A stretch of DNA of 64,000 nucleotides from Corythucha ciliata (Eukaryota; Arthropoda; Insecta; Hemiptera; Tingidae): the NCBI GenBank assembly GCA_038030265.1, contig CM075940.1:1860001-1924000 (forward strand), written 5' to 3'. A program made the position numbers and the translations under genes. How positions within the stretch are numbered: position 1 is the stretch's first letter; the number at the start of each line of letters is the position of its first letter. The notes beneath the pieces are model-generated. The model ran no database searches and was not told the DNA's origin. It worked only from the letters and a program-made list of their open reading frames with translations. Positions 31,172-41,599 of this stretch are shown piece by piece.

Positions 31172-34100
31172 GTCATAACACAATCCCAGATGATCGTTAA
31201 GCTTGTCCCACTTAAGTCCTTGGACGCGGGTGGTAGGGGGGTCCGCCTCTCCTCTCCTCTACGCTCCCACCCTCGAAGGTCGAGCTGGTGAGCCGCAAGC
31301 AAACGCGTCGCCGCCTCCTTCACAATTTCCACCCCTTCCACACTATGTACACTCGCAATAAAATTGTCAACATAAAAACTATTTTTTAATAGCTGTACAA
31401 TCTGCACATCACGTTCATTATCGCACGTCTCCTCCGCTCGTTCAAACAAGTCCTTGAGAGCCGCTCCTAAATGAAAAAGGCTACAAGTCACGCCGAAAAC
31501 AACCCGCGCGTGTCGATATTCTTCCTCTTCACCCGCCTCCGACAACCACAAAAAACGTAAAAAATCTCTATCCTTCTCCTCGACGCCGATCTGTAGAAAA
31601 GCCTGTCTGATGTCAGCGGCTACTCCGAAGGCGTTTACACGAAAGCGAAGTAAAATATCTGGGATAATCTCTGTAAGAGTGCTCCCACACTCCGAACAGT
31701 CATTGAGGGACAATCCGTTTTCCGTCTTCGCAGACGCGTCGAAGAACGGAGAAATTTTCGTGGTGCTTTCAATAGGAAGAAGTGGGTCAACTTTTTCAAT
31801 TATCCCCTCCCTCTCCCATGACGCAAAAACTTCTCGATAACCCGTAATCAAACCATTTTTATTTAATCTCGCCCAAACCTTTTTTGCCCTTTCTAGGGCT
31901 CTCTCGTAATTATCTAGGGGTACGTCACTCTTCCACGGGAGACTTACAGTTTATCGACTTATCAATCATTACTAGGGTCGATTGATTTGGTTTCACGCAA
32001 AAAACGTATAACTTCTTCCATCTTTTCAGCGGCGCTCTGTTTCTCCCCCGACTCCTTAATACCGAGAAGATCCATTTCCCACAATTTGGGTAACTCGTCG
32101 CTTCTCACGCGAGAAAGACTGGTGACCTCGACTGGTCAGGGGGGGTCATCCAAGCGAACTTCACCGAAAGCCGTCCACCCTAGCAGTGTCCGGGTGGCCA
32201 CAAGCCCGTTAGATAAGGTTTTCTTTTTCTCTGCTAGAAGAGAACCCATGATGTCGGCTCCTATCAATAACTCACCATCAATAACACGGGTCCGGGTCTG
32301 TCCCTCGTTCCCACTTCACCACCACACGTCTCGTCTGTTGAAATCACTTGGGCGTCGAGTACATCGAGGTCGCTACAAAGGTTCTCCATTTCAACGGCCT
32401 CAAAACCGCACAAAAAGTCCCGCTCCATACTCGTGACACGTTTTCTGTAAACATTGTGTTCCCGACTGGTCAATTTACTACCTCCGAATCCGAAGACAAT
32501 GTGTCCGAACGACTCTTTCCTCAAAGGAGCCATTTTAATCTTTCTGTCACTGACTTTTCCACGTAAGTTCGCTGTGAACCTGAGTCGAAGAGCACGCGAA
32601 TCGGAAAACTCTCTTGTTCACCTTGCACATAGACCAATAAAGTTTGGAGGAAAACTTTTCCGTTTGTCAACAAACTCGCTAGGCTCACTTCTTGTGTTGG
32701 TCTACGCGGTGGCGGTTGGGAGGGGGGTTGGGGCAATCCCGAACAAACAAAAGTGTGGTGCGTCAAACCGCATTTATCACACTTAATATTCACATGACAC
32801 TTATTTGCTTGGTGTCCATATCGTGTGCACCTAAAACAACGTCCCCCTCTCCCTATCACAATCTTTATTTTTTCAAGAGGTGCCCTTTTGAAACTCTTTC
32901 TCTTTTTCACAATTATCAATAATATGAGGGCCTCCACAAAAAAAAAAACAAAAAAACATCGAGAAGGGGGCTCATAAGGACGCGTCGACGTCGTAGCCAC
33001 CAGTCCCGCCGCCGTCATTCTTCCCCCCGTCACCGCCGCTCCACTCTTCTTAACTGCTCCATCACTGCTCTTAAGATTTTCTTTTTTGCTTACTGTGCCC
33101 CTCAACTCCAGTTCAATCTCTTCTTCGTTTTAGTGCATTTCATTCTGAAAATGCACTATTGGTCTCGTCGTGATGGTGGCAAACATGGGTCATGTCATGT
33201 TTTTTTCATGTTCAGAACCTTTAGAACACGAATTCAGTGGTCCCCGGAATTCTTATAATTTAGCGGAACGCGCTTTGGCACAAGAATCAGTCGTCATAAG
33301 ACCCCGGTCGGTATTAATTCCATTAGGGCCCAATCGGTCGTGGTGGAGGGGGGGGGAAGGGCTTGAAATGGTCAAAAAATCACTACAAATCACCAGTTGA
33401 ATCTAGAAGCATCATATTCGGTACGTATACTCCATGATAGACTAGCCTTTGATTCCCATTTTAATTTTTTGAAAAAGTCAAGGTGGAGGGGGTGGTGCCC
33501 CGGAGTGGAAGTAAGTGTGTGGTCTTGGTAGCACGATAACTCTCGAATAAATTAATTTATCGGAACGAGATTTGGCCCGGAAATCAGTAGTAATTCGACC
33601 TCGGTTGGTATTGCATTTGGGCCAAATCGGTCGACTTGGAGGAGGGGGGGTAATATGGCTTGAACTGGTAAAAAAATCACTACAAATCACTAGTTGGTTC
33701 CAGGAGCATTATATTCGGTACGATGATTTCTTTTTGAAGTAGCCTTTGATTCCCATTAAGCTCAGCTTAAACAAACCCGGCATCAAACGGTACGAGGAAG
33801 GGTCAAACATTAACGAAACAAATCATGGTCTCATCATTATTACTTCTGGGACGGCTTAGGGTATCCGCGTACGAAATGAAGTGCACTCTTTCCGACCGCC
33901 AGCTACCGGAGCGAAATTTTCCACTTCTCCTTTCAGGAACTTCATCAGCTCAACCAAAACGTGTTTTCGCTGGCGTGTCTTCTTTCTCAGGACCCTCCTC
34001 TCCTGTTTCACGTTGTCTTCTCCTAAAAAGCCGAATCAGATCTTCGTCAAGACATGACTCAATTAGGGGGGTCAAAAGTGCAGCACAAAGCCCAATGTCT

Positions 34101-34272
34101 ACATTAAGCGACTTCAAATCATTTATCTGTGCCTTCAGACGGTCATGAAAAACGGCCAGTCGTTCTCTATCAGCCCGCTGATTATTGATGACAAGGCCTG
34201 CCAGCTCCCTCATGTACATGTCAATAAGCAAGTCTTTACGCCCAAATCTCTTTTTTAAGGCTGACACGCCTT
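31172..34272 (-). pseudogene. BEL/Pao retrotransposon gag-protease-RT relic
   Basis: Minus strand, 5' to 3'. 34267-33950 is gag (RFGRKDLLIDMYMREL, then LTPLIESCLDEDL; DUF1759-like). After a repeat insertion, 33105-32521 has two zinc knuckles (CFRCTRYGHQANKC; CDKCGLTHHTFVC) and the protease VLFDSGSQRTYV. Shifted frames give LLIGADIMGSLL and GLVATRTLLGWTAFGE (about 32270-32150). 31851-31172 is RT with FFDASAKTENGLSLND, ADIRQAFLQIG and FYVDNF at the active site. The second active-site Asp is Asn here. I believe YVDN occurs in some BEL lineages, so this is not proof of decay. RNase H and integrase are missing, cut off by the hAT-type terminus. Confidence 0.88.
33130..33940. repeat. Dispersed repeat (copy A) inserted in the BEL gag
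   Basis: Two diverged halves (from 33257 and from 33556) share GGAACGMGMTTTGGC, a GGTCGGTATT-like core, and ATTCGGTACG. Related sequence occurs at 59744-60089 and 39008-39092. The edges carry GTGCATTTCATT and, reversed, GTGCACTTCATT. Non-coding; class unknown. Confidence 0.6.
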
Positions 34273-35159
34273 TTCGTACTTTTCCTTACATGGTGGGTAT
34301 GCCGCAACCACACGAAAGTGAAACTAGCAGCCGTATGTAGCAGCAAAAAAAAAAAAAAAAACAACAACAACAACAATAGAACCACACTACGATTTAATCG
34401 ATAGTAGCCCAATTTCGAACTTGTAGTCTGGGGAAAGCCCGTGGACGGTAACGAATAACATTCTAAATTCAATTCTTCACCTAACGGATTAACGGTCTCA
34501 AAGTTTGACTACAATTAGCCTGAAAATAAAAACCTAGGCTCCGATCACTACTAAAAGTTCTTAACAGTTCACATGTCATAGTACGACCACTACGAATTTC
34601 GGAAGGAACTACACACTGTTACTTTCATGAAATATTGGGCGTAGGTAACCCGCAACCAATATTCACGATTTTTTCTCGCATTGACCATGCTACAATGGGA
34701 GACAACCCGCGACACTATTTATAGTTCTATAATTCAGGTCGTTGTTGGGGGTCAGCACATGGGCACAATGCTATCATCAGCCGGTAATACGATGTGTGAT
34801 GGTGTGGCTCGGTGGTCCATTCTATAATCCTGTTTTTGGGAACTGGCTCTCGATCCTACTTGATATATCTCGGAGCCACTATTTTTAGTTTTCTTATTGG
34901 GGTCGTTTTTGGGGTCAGCAGACCCCATTACATTTTAATGTAATGGGGTGAATTACATGTTAAATGTAATTATTTGCCGATAATTCGATTTGTATGTGTG
35001 TGGCTCGGTGGGTCATGCCGAAATTGGGTTTTTGGGCACTGGCTCTCCTTCCTCCTTGATATATCTCGGAGCCACTATTTTTATTTTTTTTACTAAGGTC
35101 GTTTTTGGGGTCAGCATATGGACTCAAAAGTAATTATAGGCCGATAATTCGATTTGTAA

Positions 35160-35741
35160 TCAGATCAATTATTTCATGATTTTGATGTGATGCCCGTGAA
35201 TTATTTATACATAATTTATGCATGTTCAATTTTTCTCATGCGTTCTTCTTTCAGTGAGTATTATCATACGCATTCGCACTTAACTAGACTGTCCCAACCA
35301 ACGAACGTGTCGATTCCTAGGCACAACACTAGTTTTTATTCGAGGCATGCTAGTATATTTGCGCTCAAATTGGCTTTACTTAATAAATTCAATTATAGTG
35401 ATTTAACTTCTAGTCGTTTGAAAAGTCATTTGTGTAGAATTATAAAAGATAAGACTATTATTGTTCCAGTTACCTAAAAACGTTTTGAATTTTTTGTTGC
35501 CCTGTCACTGTTTTGTTGTGCTTATGGTGTATCGTTATTGTTTATTGTTCTATGATTTATGTTTATTGATGTTATTTATTTATTGAGGTTTTTTTTGTTG
35601 CAATAATGGTCTTTATTAGCAAAAATAGAATTTGTAAGTTCCCATATAATTAATGATTTATTGATGTTTTAGTTAGTTTCGATGCTGTACTCAACTCCAG
35701 CTCTCGCACAAGTTTTCTTTTGAGAGCTGGCAAATAAAATT

Positions 35742-35777
<36 letters not shown>

Positions 35778-35790
35778 CAAATAATAATAA
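35160..35790 (+). mobile_element. LINE 3' end with (AAT)n tail
   Basis: The open frame 35187-35477 contains SIPRHNTSFYSRHASIF and LNKFNYSDLTSSRLKSHLC, the pattern at the C-terminus of Jockey/I/CR1-type ORF2. A 3' UTR follows with AAATAAAATT and an AAT-repeat tail (about 35745-35790). It is 5' truncated and inserted in the satellite. The microsatellite tail favours an I/Jockey-like lineage. Confidence 0.6.
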
Positions 35791-36154
35791 TATATCTCGG
35801 AGCCACTATTTTTAGTTTTTTTATTAGGGTCGTTTTTGGGGTCAGCAGATGGACTCAAAAGTAATTATAGGCCCAAAATTCGATTTGTAATGGTGTGGCT
35901 CGGTGAGTAGTGCCCAAATTGGGGTTTTGGGCACTGGCTCTCGTTCCTCCTTGATATATCTTGTAACGGGAAATCACAAATGGGGGGGAAAAATATTTAT
36001 CCACGAAGCGTCGGAGAGCAAAGGGCGTATAAATGTTGCGGGTGTTGAGTCATTCTTTCCTTTTATCGTCCCCCCCCCCCCGTCCTGTGAGGGAACGTCC
36101 AGGCGTGAATGAGGAACATATTTTATTTTCATTTCTTTTAATTAACCGAGCGTG

Positions 36155-36377
36155 GGTGGCGTTCCTTGAGCTCCGAGAAATTGGTTGAGTTGGAGTTCCG
36201 GCTGGTATTTTGGATTTGTTGCCGGTGCAATTATTGTTTCTCGGGTACGTAGAAGCTTTCCTTTTTGTTTTAGAAAATAGCTTATAAACAATATATTTCA
36301 ATTACTCCTTCCCCATAGAGCTTAGTTGACCCACTTTTTCCCTTCTGGAGTGACGGGAGGAGACGACCGGAAGTCGG
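36155..36377 (+). repeat. Left 223-bp arm of the perfect inverted repeat
   Basis: Starts GGTGGCGTTCC and ends GGAAGTCGG before a T24 run. I checked it in 10-base blocks against 38274-38496 with no mismatch. Confidence 0.92.
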
Positions 36378-36516
36378 TTTTTTTTTTTTTTTTTTTTTTT
36401 TGCTTTTTATCAGATTTAATAGAAAAGAAAAGAAAGGAATAATAAAACTGTATATTAAAGAAAATTTAGGGAAAGCAGAGCCCTCTTACAAAAGAAAAGA
36501 AAAGAAACTAGAAAAC

Positions 36517-36849
36517 TCAAGGGAAAACGAACCAAACGTGTGTCATGTTCGAAACCAGAGGGAGACGGCTAAGTTGCACAAAGGTGTTCGTGGCAACCCG
36601 ACGCTCAACCATTGAACGGATCGCAAAGAATCCCGTTTTCGGCAGATACACGCACAGGGCGTCAACCTTACCATCCTTTGGAACGAACTCTGGTCCGACC
36701 ACATGCAAGACTACTTGTTTCGTCAACGCGGTCCTATTAGCGAAATCGCGTAAGAACGCAATGTCCATGGCGATGATATCTCCCTTGAGCGGCGACCCTG
36801 CCTGAATGGCGGAGTTTAAAAGAAAAAGGACAATTATCAGACGCAGCAT
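36517..36849 (-). CDS. Signal-peptide ORF, function unknown (ORF3 of inverted-repeat element)
   Basis: 110 residues opening with a clear signal peptide (MLRLIIVLFLLNSAIQAGS). Two N-glycosylation sequons (NRT, NMT) follow. The rest shows no family I know. Position after two other ORFs, in a block that looks retroelement-derived, would fit the start of an env-like glycoprotein truncated early. There is no transmembrane anchor. Confidence 0.45.
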   Translation of the reverse strand: MLRLIIVLFLLNSAIQAGSPLKGDIIAMDIAFLRDFANRTALTKQVVLHVVGPEFVPKDGKVDALCVYLPKTGFFAIRSMVERRVATNTFVQLSRLPLVSNMTHVWFVFP

Positions 36850-36956
36850 AATGTTGACGTATTTAGATCATTTTAAAACTTTTATTTACGTTAAACTTTT
36901 ACAATGGGACGTTTATTTTATTGTTACAAGATTGCTTAAACTTTTGAAAAGAAAAT

Positions 36957-37409
36957 CTAACCACCGACGCGGGCCTGACCGTCGTTTTCCGCCACCTCTT
37001 CACAATCCGGCGCCAGAAGATAATTTGCTCCTTTTAAGATGCACATGATTATAAAGCGCAACATGTAAAACACATGTCGCAATAAAGACATTAGGAACGA
37101 CGCGAGACGATCGAGCAAGCCGTTCCCCACCGTACACCGCCAAGGGGCCCCCACTGTCCTTATGAACCAGCAGGGGCTCGTTGGGTGCGGGGCCAACAGG
37201 ACTTTGAGCCGTAATGCATGTCCAATTGGCCCGGCTGGCGGCTGCTCAGGAATGACCGCAGGTGGCGGCGGTGGTGCGACCATTTCCTCCTTCGCCGGAG
37301 ATATCGGTGCGGCCGGTGGGCGCGAATGTTGGGGTTCCCCAGAACGCCTTACCGGCGCGACCATAACAGCCGATAATGGCCCTCTAGCCAATCGCGCCCA
37401 ACCGAACAT
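36957..37409 (-). CDS. Proline-rich ORF with hydrophobic segment (ORF2), function unknown
   Basis: 150 residues: a proline-rich N-terminal third (APPPPPAVIPEQPP), then a hydrophobic stretch (ASFLMSLLRHVFYMLRF) near residue 110-130 that could span a membrane, and an acidic tail. It overlaps ORF1 by 61 bases in a different frame, a layout typical of compact viral or retroelement genomes. No catalytic motif seen. Confidence 0.4.
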   Translation of the reverse strand: MFGWARLARGPLSAVMVAPVRRSGEPQHSRPPAAPISPAKEEMVAPPPPPAVIPEQPPAGPIGHALRLKVLLAPHPTSPCWFIRTVGAPWRCTVGNGLLDRLASFLMSLLRHVFYMLRFIIMCILKGANYLLAPDCEEVAENDGQARVGG

Positions 37410-37810
37410 TTCCAGAGTTTAGCCGATCTCTCGACTGCGGTCCGCGAGTCCTTTCCTTCTTTCAGGTATTTATCGAGCTTCGACTTACACACGTATCGGG
37501 ATTCGGGCAAGCGATAATTCTCGAATATATAAATCGGCAACACTTCCGGGTAATCTTTAGCGCAATCAAAGAGATCAAACCACTTGCCCTTTCTATTAAA
37601 GATCTGGACGCCGCAAGAATTTCGATAGCTCGACGACAAACTAGGCACGACTTGTGATATCGAATGCGCAAGTCTCGTTACGTATTCTGCTACGAGTAAC
37701 TCGTCGTAGTCGGCGGTGGTCAATTCTAATTTCAAATCTGTAAGGTCAGAGAGTAATTTTATCCTAATCTGTTCTTTTATTAAAGGTGTCACAAAACGTA
37801 CGGAAGCCAT
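37349..37810 (-). CDS. ORF1 of the inverted-repeat element, function unknown
   Basis: 153 residues with ATG about 25-40 bases after a primer-site-like string. Helical, charged N-terminus (PLIKEQIRIKLLSDLTDL) and mixed C-terminal part (IFNRKGKWFDLFD; YIFENYRLPE). No zinc knuckle or protease motif. By position it could be a gag/matrix-like protein, but that is guesswork. Confidence 0.4.
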   Translation of the reverse strand: MASVRFVTPLIKEQIRIKLLSDLTDLKLELTTADYDELLVAEYVTRLAHSISQVVPSLSSSYRNSCGVQIFNRKGKWFDLFDCAKDYPEVLPIYIFENYRLPESRYVCKSKLDKYLKEGKDSRTAVERSAKLWKCSVGRDWLEGHYRLLWSRR

Positions 37811-38273
37811 TCACCATTTTCAAAAATTATTTGTAGTGGGTTCACCAAAAATAACTAACTTAGGCGGAGCAAGGGAAGGAACAACTTATAATTTTGGCAA
37901 TTCTTCTCAGACATTATACAAAAATGAGATAAAATAACTGAAATACAACCAACTCTTCGAGTGCCCGGGAGCTCCTTACAATTTTCGGATGAATACTAGG
38001 GGGGGGGGGGGAGAAATGAAAAGAATGACTTGCCGAACCTCTAGTAAAAGGATAGTTGTCACTTGTCAGGCACAGGGCTTGGGGAACAAGACAAATAATC
38101 TCGCCTCCGATCGAGGCATCAGTGTCGTTCGCTGGCCAATAATGGAACTCGACGCATAAAAAGGATCGGACTCACAGTTTCGGTGCTTCGGCTTGACAGT
38201 CCCGCTCACATGCCAACTCACTGTTAGTCATCTAATCAGACTGCGAAGATTCCTCTGCGGGGTAAAAAAAAAA

Positions 38274-38496
38274 CCGACTTCCGGTCGTCTCCTCCCGTCA
38301 CTCCAGAAGGGAAAAAGTGGGTCAACTAAGCTCTATGGGGAAGGAGTAATTGAAATATATTGTTTATAAGCTATTTTCTAAAACAAAAAGGAAAGCTTCT
38401 ACGTACCCGAGAAACAATAATTGCACCGGCAACAAATCCAAAATACCAGCCGGAACTCCAACTCAACCAATTTCTCGGAGCTCAAGGAACGCCACC
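38274..38496 (-). repeat. Right 223-bp arm of the perfect inverted repeat
   Basis: Exact reverse complement of 36155-36377, preceded by A10 at 38264-38273. A TATA-like ATAAAAAGG stands upstream at about 38155. Confidence 0.92.
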
Positions 38497-39491
38497 ATAG
38501 GGGAGCCACTATTTTTAGTTTTTTTATTAGGGTCGTTTTCGGGGTCATCAGATGGACTCAAATGTATGTATCATCTGATAATTCGATTTGTAGTATCGTG
38601 GCTCGTTTGTTTATTCTCTAGTTGGTTTTCTGGGTCTTTGATTGCTATCTAAATTTATTGAAAAGATTTTTAGGATGGCGGGTGGGTTGCAATTTGGGGT
38701 GAAAGTAGAAAAACTTGCTATAATTCATTCGTTTGTTCGTACGCACGACAGATTGTATTTTTATGATAATGATTTGATGCAATTGAATGTACTATAATGT
38801 ATCAAGTCCATTAGAAAACCACAGATACTTTTCAAAATTGTTGTTGTTGGGGGGCTGTATTTTTAGGTGATGAAATACGGCTCAAACACAGCCGCGAACA
38901 TTGATGGGCGTCGGGGGTCCATACGAACAATAATTACACAAATGGGATTGCAAATCAGGAGATAATAGATTATAATTGGAGAATGTTTTATTAATTTATG
39001 AAATCAAAATTATTACACCTGGGACGGCTTCGGGTATTCGTATAAAAATGAAATGCACTCTTTCCGACCGCCAGCTGCAGGAGCGAAATTTGTTTCAGAT
39101 CCGAAGTGTTGGTCTCTTGCTCTTCCCTCATGCCATGACTTGAGGGGCCCTCTTCTTCTTCGCTGCTCGTTAGGTTTCGCGCGCACGGGTTCTCCGTGTT
39201 GCAAGTACATTGCTATTTGTGCTGACTAACTCGTTTTCTGAAACTCTTTCTTTTTTATAGCCATCTTTGCGCCCATGCCGTCTTCCAAGGAATCGGTTTC
39301 AGCGTATGGTGGGGTGATAGACAAATAACCTGTTCTTTCTCATTCAATTTCCCAGTCTTTACGTGTTTTGTTTTTGGTGAGCTGAATAGTTTCATTCGTA
39401 TCATAATCATCTGAAGCATTACCAGCTTTTCTTTGAGGAAGACGTCTCAGTCTCAGGGTCTCTCTTAGGTTCGTAATACAAATCTCTACAC

Positions 39492-41200
39492 CAGCGATCG
39501 CTAACCTTTTTCACCTCGCGGACCCCCTAACATCAAATCTAATAACAGCAATCTATTTTTTTTTTTTAATTTTGCGTTTTTTTTATTAACATTTCAACTG
39601 GTTCCCCCCCTTGGGGGGAGAAGGGGCAGTTAAGCGAATATATCGAGGACTAGGAGTTTTCACTTGGTGGGAACTCCCTCTCGACTTAGCCTCTGCTGCC
39701 CCAGACAACTGCACCTCCTCTGTGGTTCCTCCTGGAAACTCGATTTTTTTTTTTTGAGGCTAACGCAGCTCTGTCGGTGCTTGTCCAGAAGATGGGCCAG
39801 ATATGCGAATATATCGAGGACTAAGAGGCTCGCCTCTCTCTCGACTTAGCCTCTACTGGTCAAGATGAATGCTCCCTTTGGGGCTTCTGGCTGGCTAGGG
39901 TCCATTCCCTAATTAAAGCATCTCCATCGAATTTCAAGCCTGTTTTGGCTGACTGTAGGGGGCAGTCCTCTGCGTCTCGCTTCCGTGGGTTCCGCTCGTT
40001 TGTTCTGCGAGGGGAGACCCCCGGGGGTGGCGCGTGGCTGCGGTGGCGGACCTTTGGCCGCGGGGATATGGGGCCCAATCACCTTGTGTAAGGGGAGACC
40101 CCCATGTTTTACCGTGGAGCCGGGGTTTTGCTTCCGTGGCGCGCGTTCCCGGGGCCCAACCGTCTGACGGCGGGTGGTGCTCGTGGGGCGGGATGTTTTG
40201 TACTAGCGGATCGAAAGTCAGTTGAGGTCGGAGACGCGAATATAACCGCGGGACAGCTGCCTCCCTAAACCCTGAATGCCGGAGCACCAGGGATACTCGG
40301 TGAGGGGGGCAGTTTTGTCTTGCGTCTAGCCTAGCTCCGACTTAGGCGACCCTCGACCTTCGGGTAACAGGTGGCAACTGCATAACACGCGCATTTTGCA
40401 CAACTATGTGCGCGGATGCAAGCCAACGAGGGCTCCGCCCGGGTGTTAGTCACTTCTTTTGTTGTAGCTGCACCTGGTCTCTATACGCCGGACTCGGGCG
40501 CCATTCGTGATTAAGCCTATCACGAATTAGAGCAGGTGGTTTCTTTTTTTTTTTTTTTTTTTTTTTTTCGCACCACCGACCATGGCAACACTGGGACCAC
40601 GGGGTGCCACTCATTCCTAGCCCAGGCACAGTTTGGAGTTGGATTCGTGGTGGCCTATGGTTTCACGACTCGTAGAGGAGGGCATTTCGATGTCCGAACT
40701 AAGTACTGACTTTTTATCAGGAGCATCAACTAGGTAGTGATGCCGCCTACCAGTGCGCGGTTGAGGTAGGCTTATCCTCAGCCAACTGGGAGGTGTGTAT
40801 ACACACCGAGCACGATTTACTTGAAAAATCCGGTTAAGAACCCGTGCAGACCAACGGGTTGTAGTTTGTGACCATCTGATGGAGCCTCACCTGCCTGGTG
40901 ACGGGTGGGGCGGCGGAAGAACGGTACCAAATGCAAAACTGAACATCTGCACGTAAATATCTCGGCTGCTTGCAGTCGAGCGGCGGGTGAGACCAAGAGG
41001 TCAGGTACCGCCGTTACTATGCTCATGGCACAAGTCATGACCATTCAGGGCACTCAATGGTTCCCCCCCTTAACTTTGTCTTTGGTACTTCGATTTCAGT
41101 GACTTTCTTTTTGAAAATTGTCATTTTATCTAGAAAAAGCTAGAATTTACCGAGGCTTTCCGTGGTTCGCGGTCCGCGCACCCCAGGTTGGCGACCGTTG
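39492..41200. mobile_element. hAT MITE (interrupted), 8-bp target duplication
   Basis: Ends CAGCGATCGCTAACC and, reversed, CAACGGTCGCCAACC, both followed by a CGCGGACC motif. Flanks CTCTACAC (39484-39491) and CTCTACAG (41201-41208) match 7/8. Without the inner insert it is about 250 bp. Its target is the very end of a Tc1/mariner-type terminus. Confidence 0.75.
39613..41058 (-). mobile_element. 1.4-kb GC-rich insert flanked by 13-bp direct repeats
   Basis: GGTTCCCCCCCTT stands at 39600-39612 and 41059-41071. Inside are a T-run of about 27 (40543-40569; a poly-A tail on the minus strand), two copies of a GCGAATATATCGAGGACTA ... CTCTCGACTTAGCCTCT block (39634 and 39806) and no long coding frame. 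The interior T-run implies a second, nested retroposon, because neither end of the whole insert is A-rich. The class is unknown. Confidence 0.5.
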
Positions 41201-41203
41201 CTC

Positions 41204-41258
41204 TACAGGGTGTTTGGTAAGTCGACGGCAGTAATGCAGGGGGGTTTTCTAGTCCAGT
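41204..41258 (+). repeat. Tc1/mariner-type terminal repeat (solo)
   Basis: TACAGGGTGTTTGGTAAG and the following GGGGGGTTTTCTAG match the two ends of the element at 53814-55512. No matching second end is nearby. Confidence 0.7.
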
Positions 41259-41599
41259 TCTCCCAATCTCAGACAAAACCTCATCACTCGTCGAAATCTG
41301 TGATAGCACGACCGTAGCATCGTTCTGTGGCATTGGGGAAAATTCAACTCGTTGTCTCCTCAGCCGCCCGTCCATTACTCACGCAAATAAGCAGGCACCT
41401 GAGTTCAAAATCCCTTCGAAAAAGAACCTAATCGAAAAAAGCAGGGCCAATTATCTACAGCGAGCGACAGTTTGACGGTCCCTCAACATTTTTGGCAGAA
41501 ATTCCACACAATGTCAGGTGATTTGAGTACTGGATGGTCAGATTCACTGAACGACATTTTCGAGAAAAAAATTTACTTGTGTTCTGTTTTTCAAGTATC

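Larger units (their letters stand above)
35962..38497 (-). mobile_element. 2.5-kb insertion with perfect 223-bp inverted repeats, class unknown
   Basis: The satellite stops after TTGATATATCT and resumes at 38500, so the block is an insertion. It starts TGTAACGGG and ends CCACCA. Arms 36155-36377 and 38274-38496 are exact reverse complements (223 of 223), each followed inward by an A/T run (24 and 10). Three minus-strand ORFs lie between. A TTGGTGAACCCAC string (minus, about 37850-37838), shortly before the first ORF's ATG, resembles an LTR-element primer site. A deletion derivative of an env-bearing LTR element with one end inverted is one reading; a novel TIR element is another. Confidence 0.55.
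34710..38660. repeat. ~196-bp satellite array, split by two insertions
   Basis: GGAGCCACTATTTTTA recurs at 34872, 35068, 35799 and 38501. The first two are 196 bp apart, and a more diverged unit precedes from about 34710. Between units 2 and 3 lies a LINE end, between 3 and 4 the inverted-repeat element. A perfect palindrome, CCCCATTACATT-TT-AATGTAATGGGG (34923-34948), lies in the first unit. The array decays by 38660; 38661-39483 shows only a short dispersed-repeat piece at 39008-39092. Confidence 0.75.

Noticed and set aside
31354..31371. FYVDN as an inactivating mutation in the BEL RT
   Set aside because: I believe Asn at this position occurs in some BEL lineages, so it is not evidence of decay by itself; the frameshifts and missing domains are.
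34236..34472. Leucine/phenylalanine-rich membrane protein on the minus strand
   Set aside because: The hydrophobic run is the translation of an A/T homopolymer and a (CAA)n stretch beside the BEL gag.
36155..38496. Dismissing the 223-bp inverted repeat as an assembly chimera
   Set aside because: Possible, but satellite sequence on both sides matches the same array and the inner A/T runs differ (24 vs 10). I kept it as real and noted long reads as the test.
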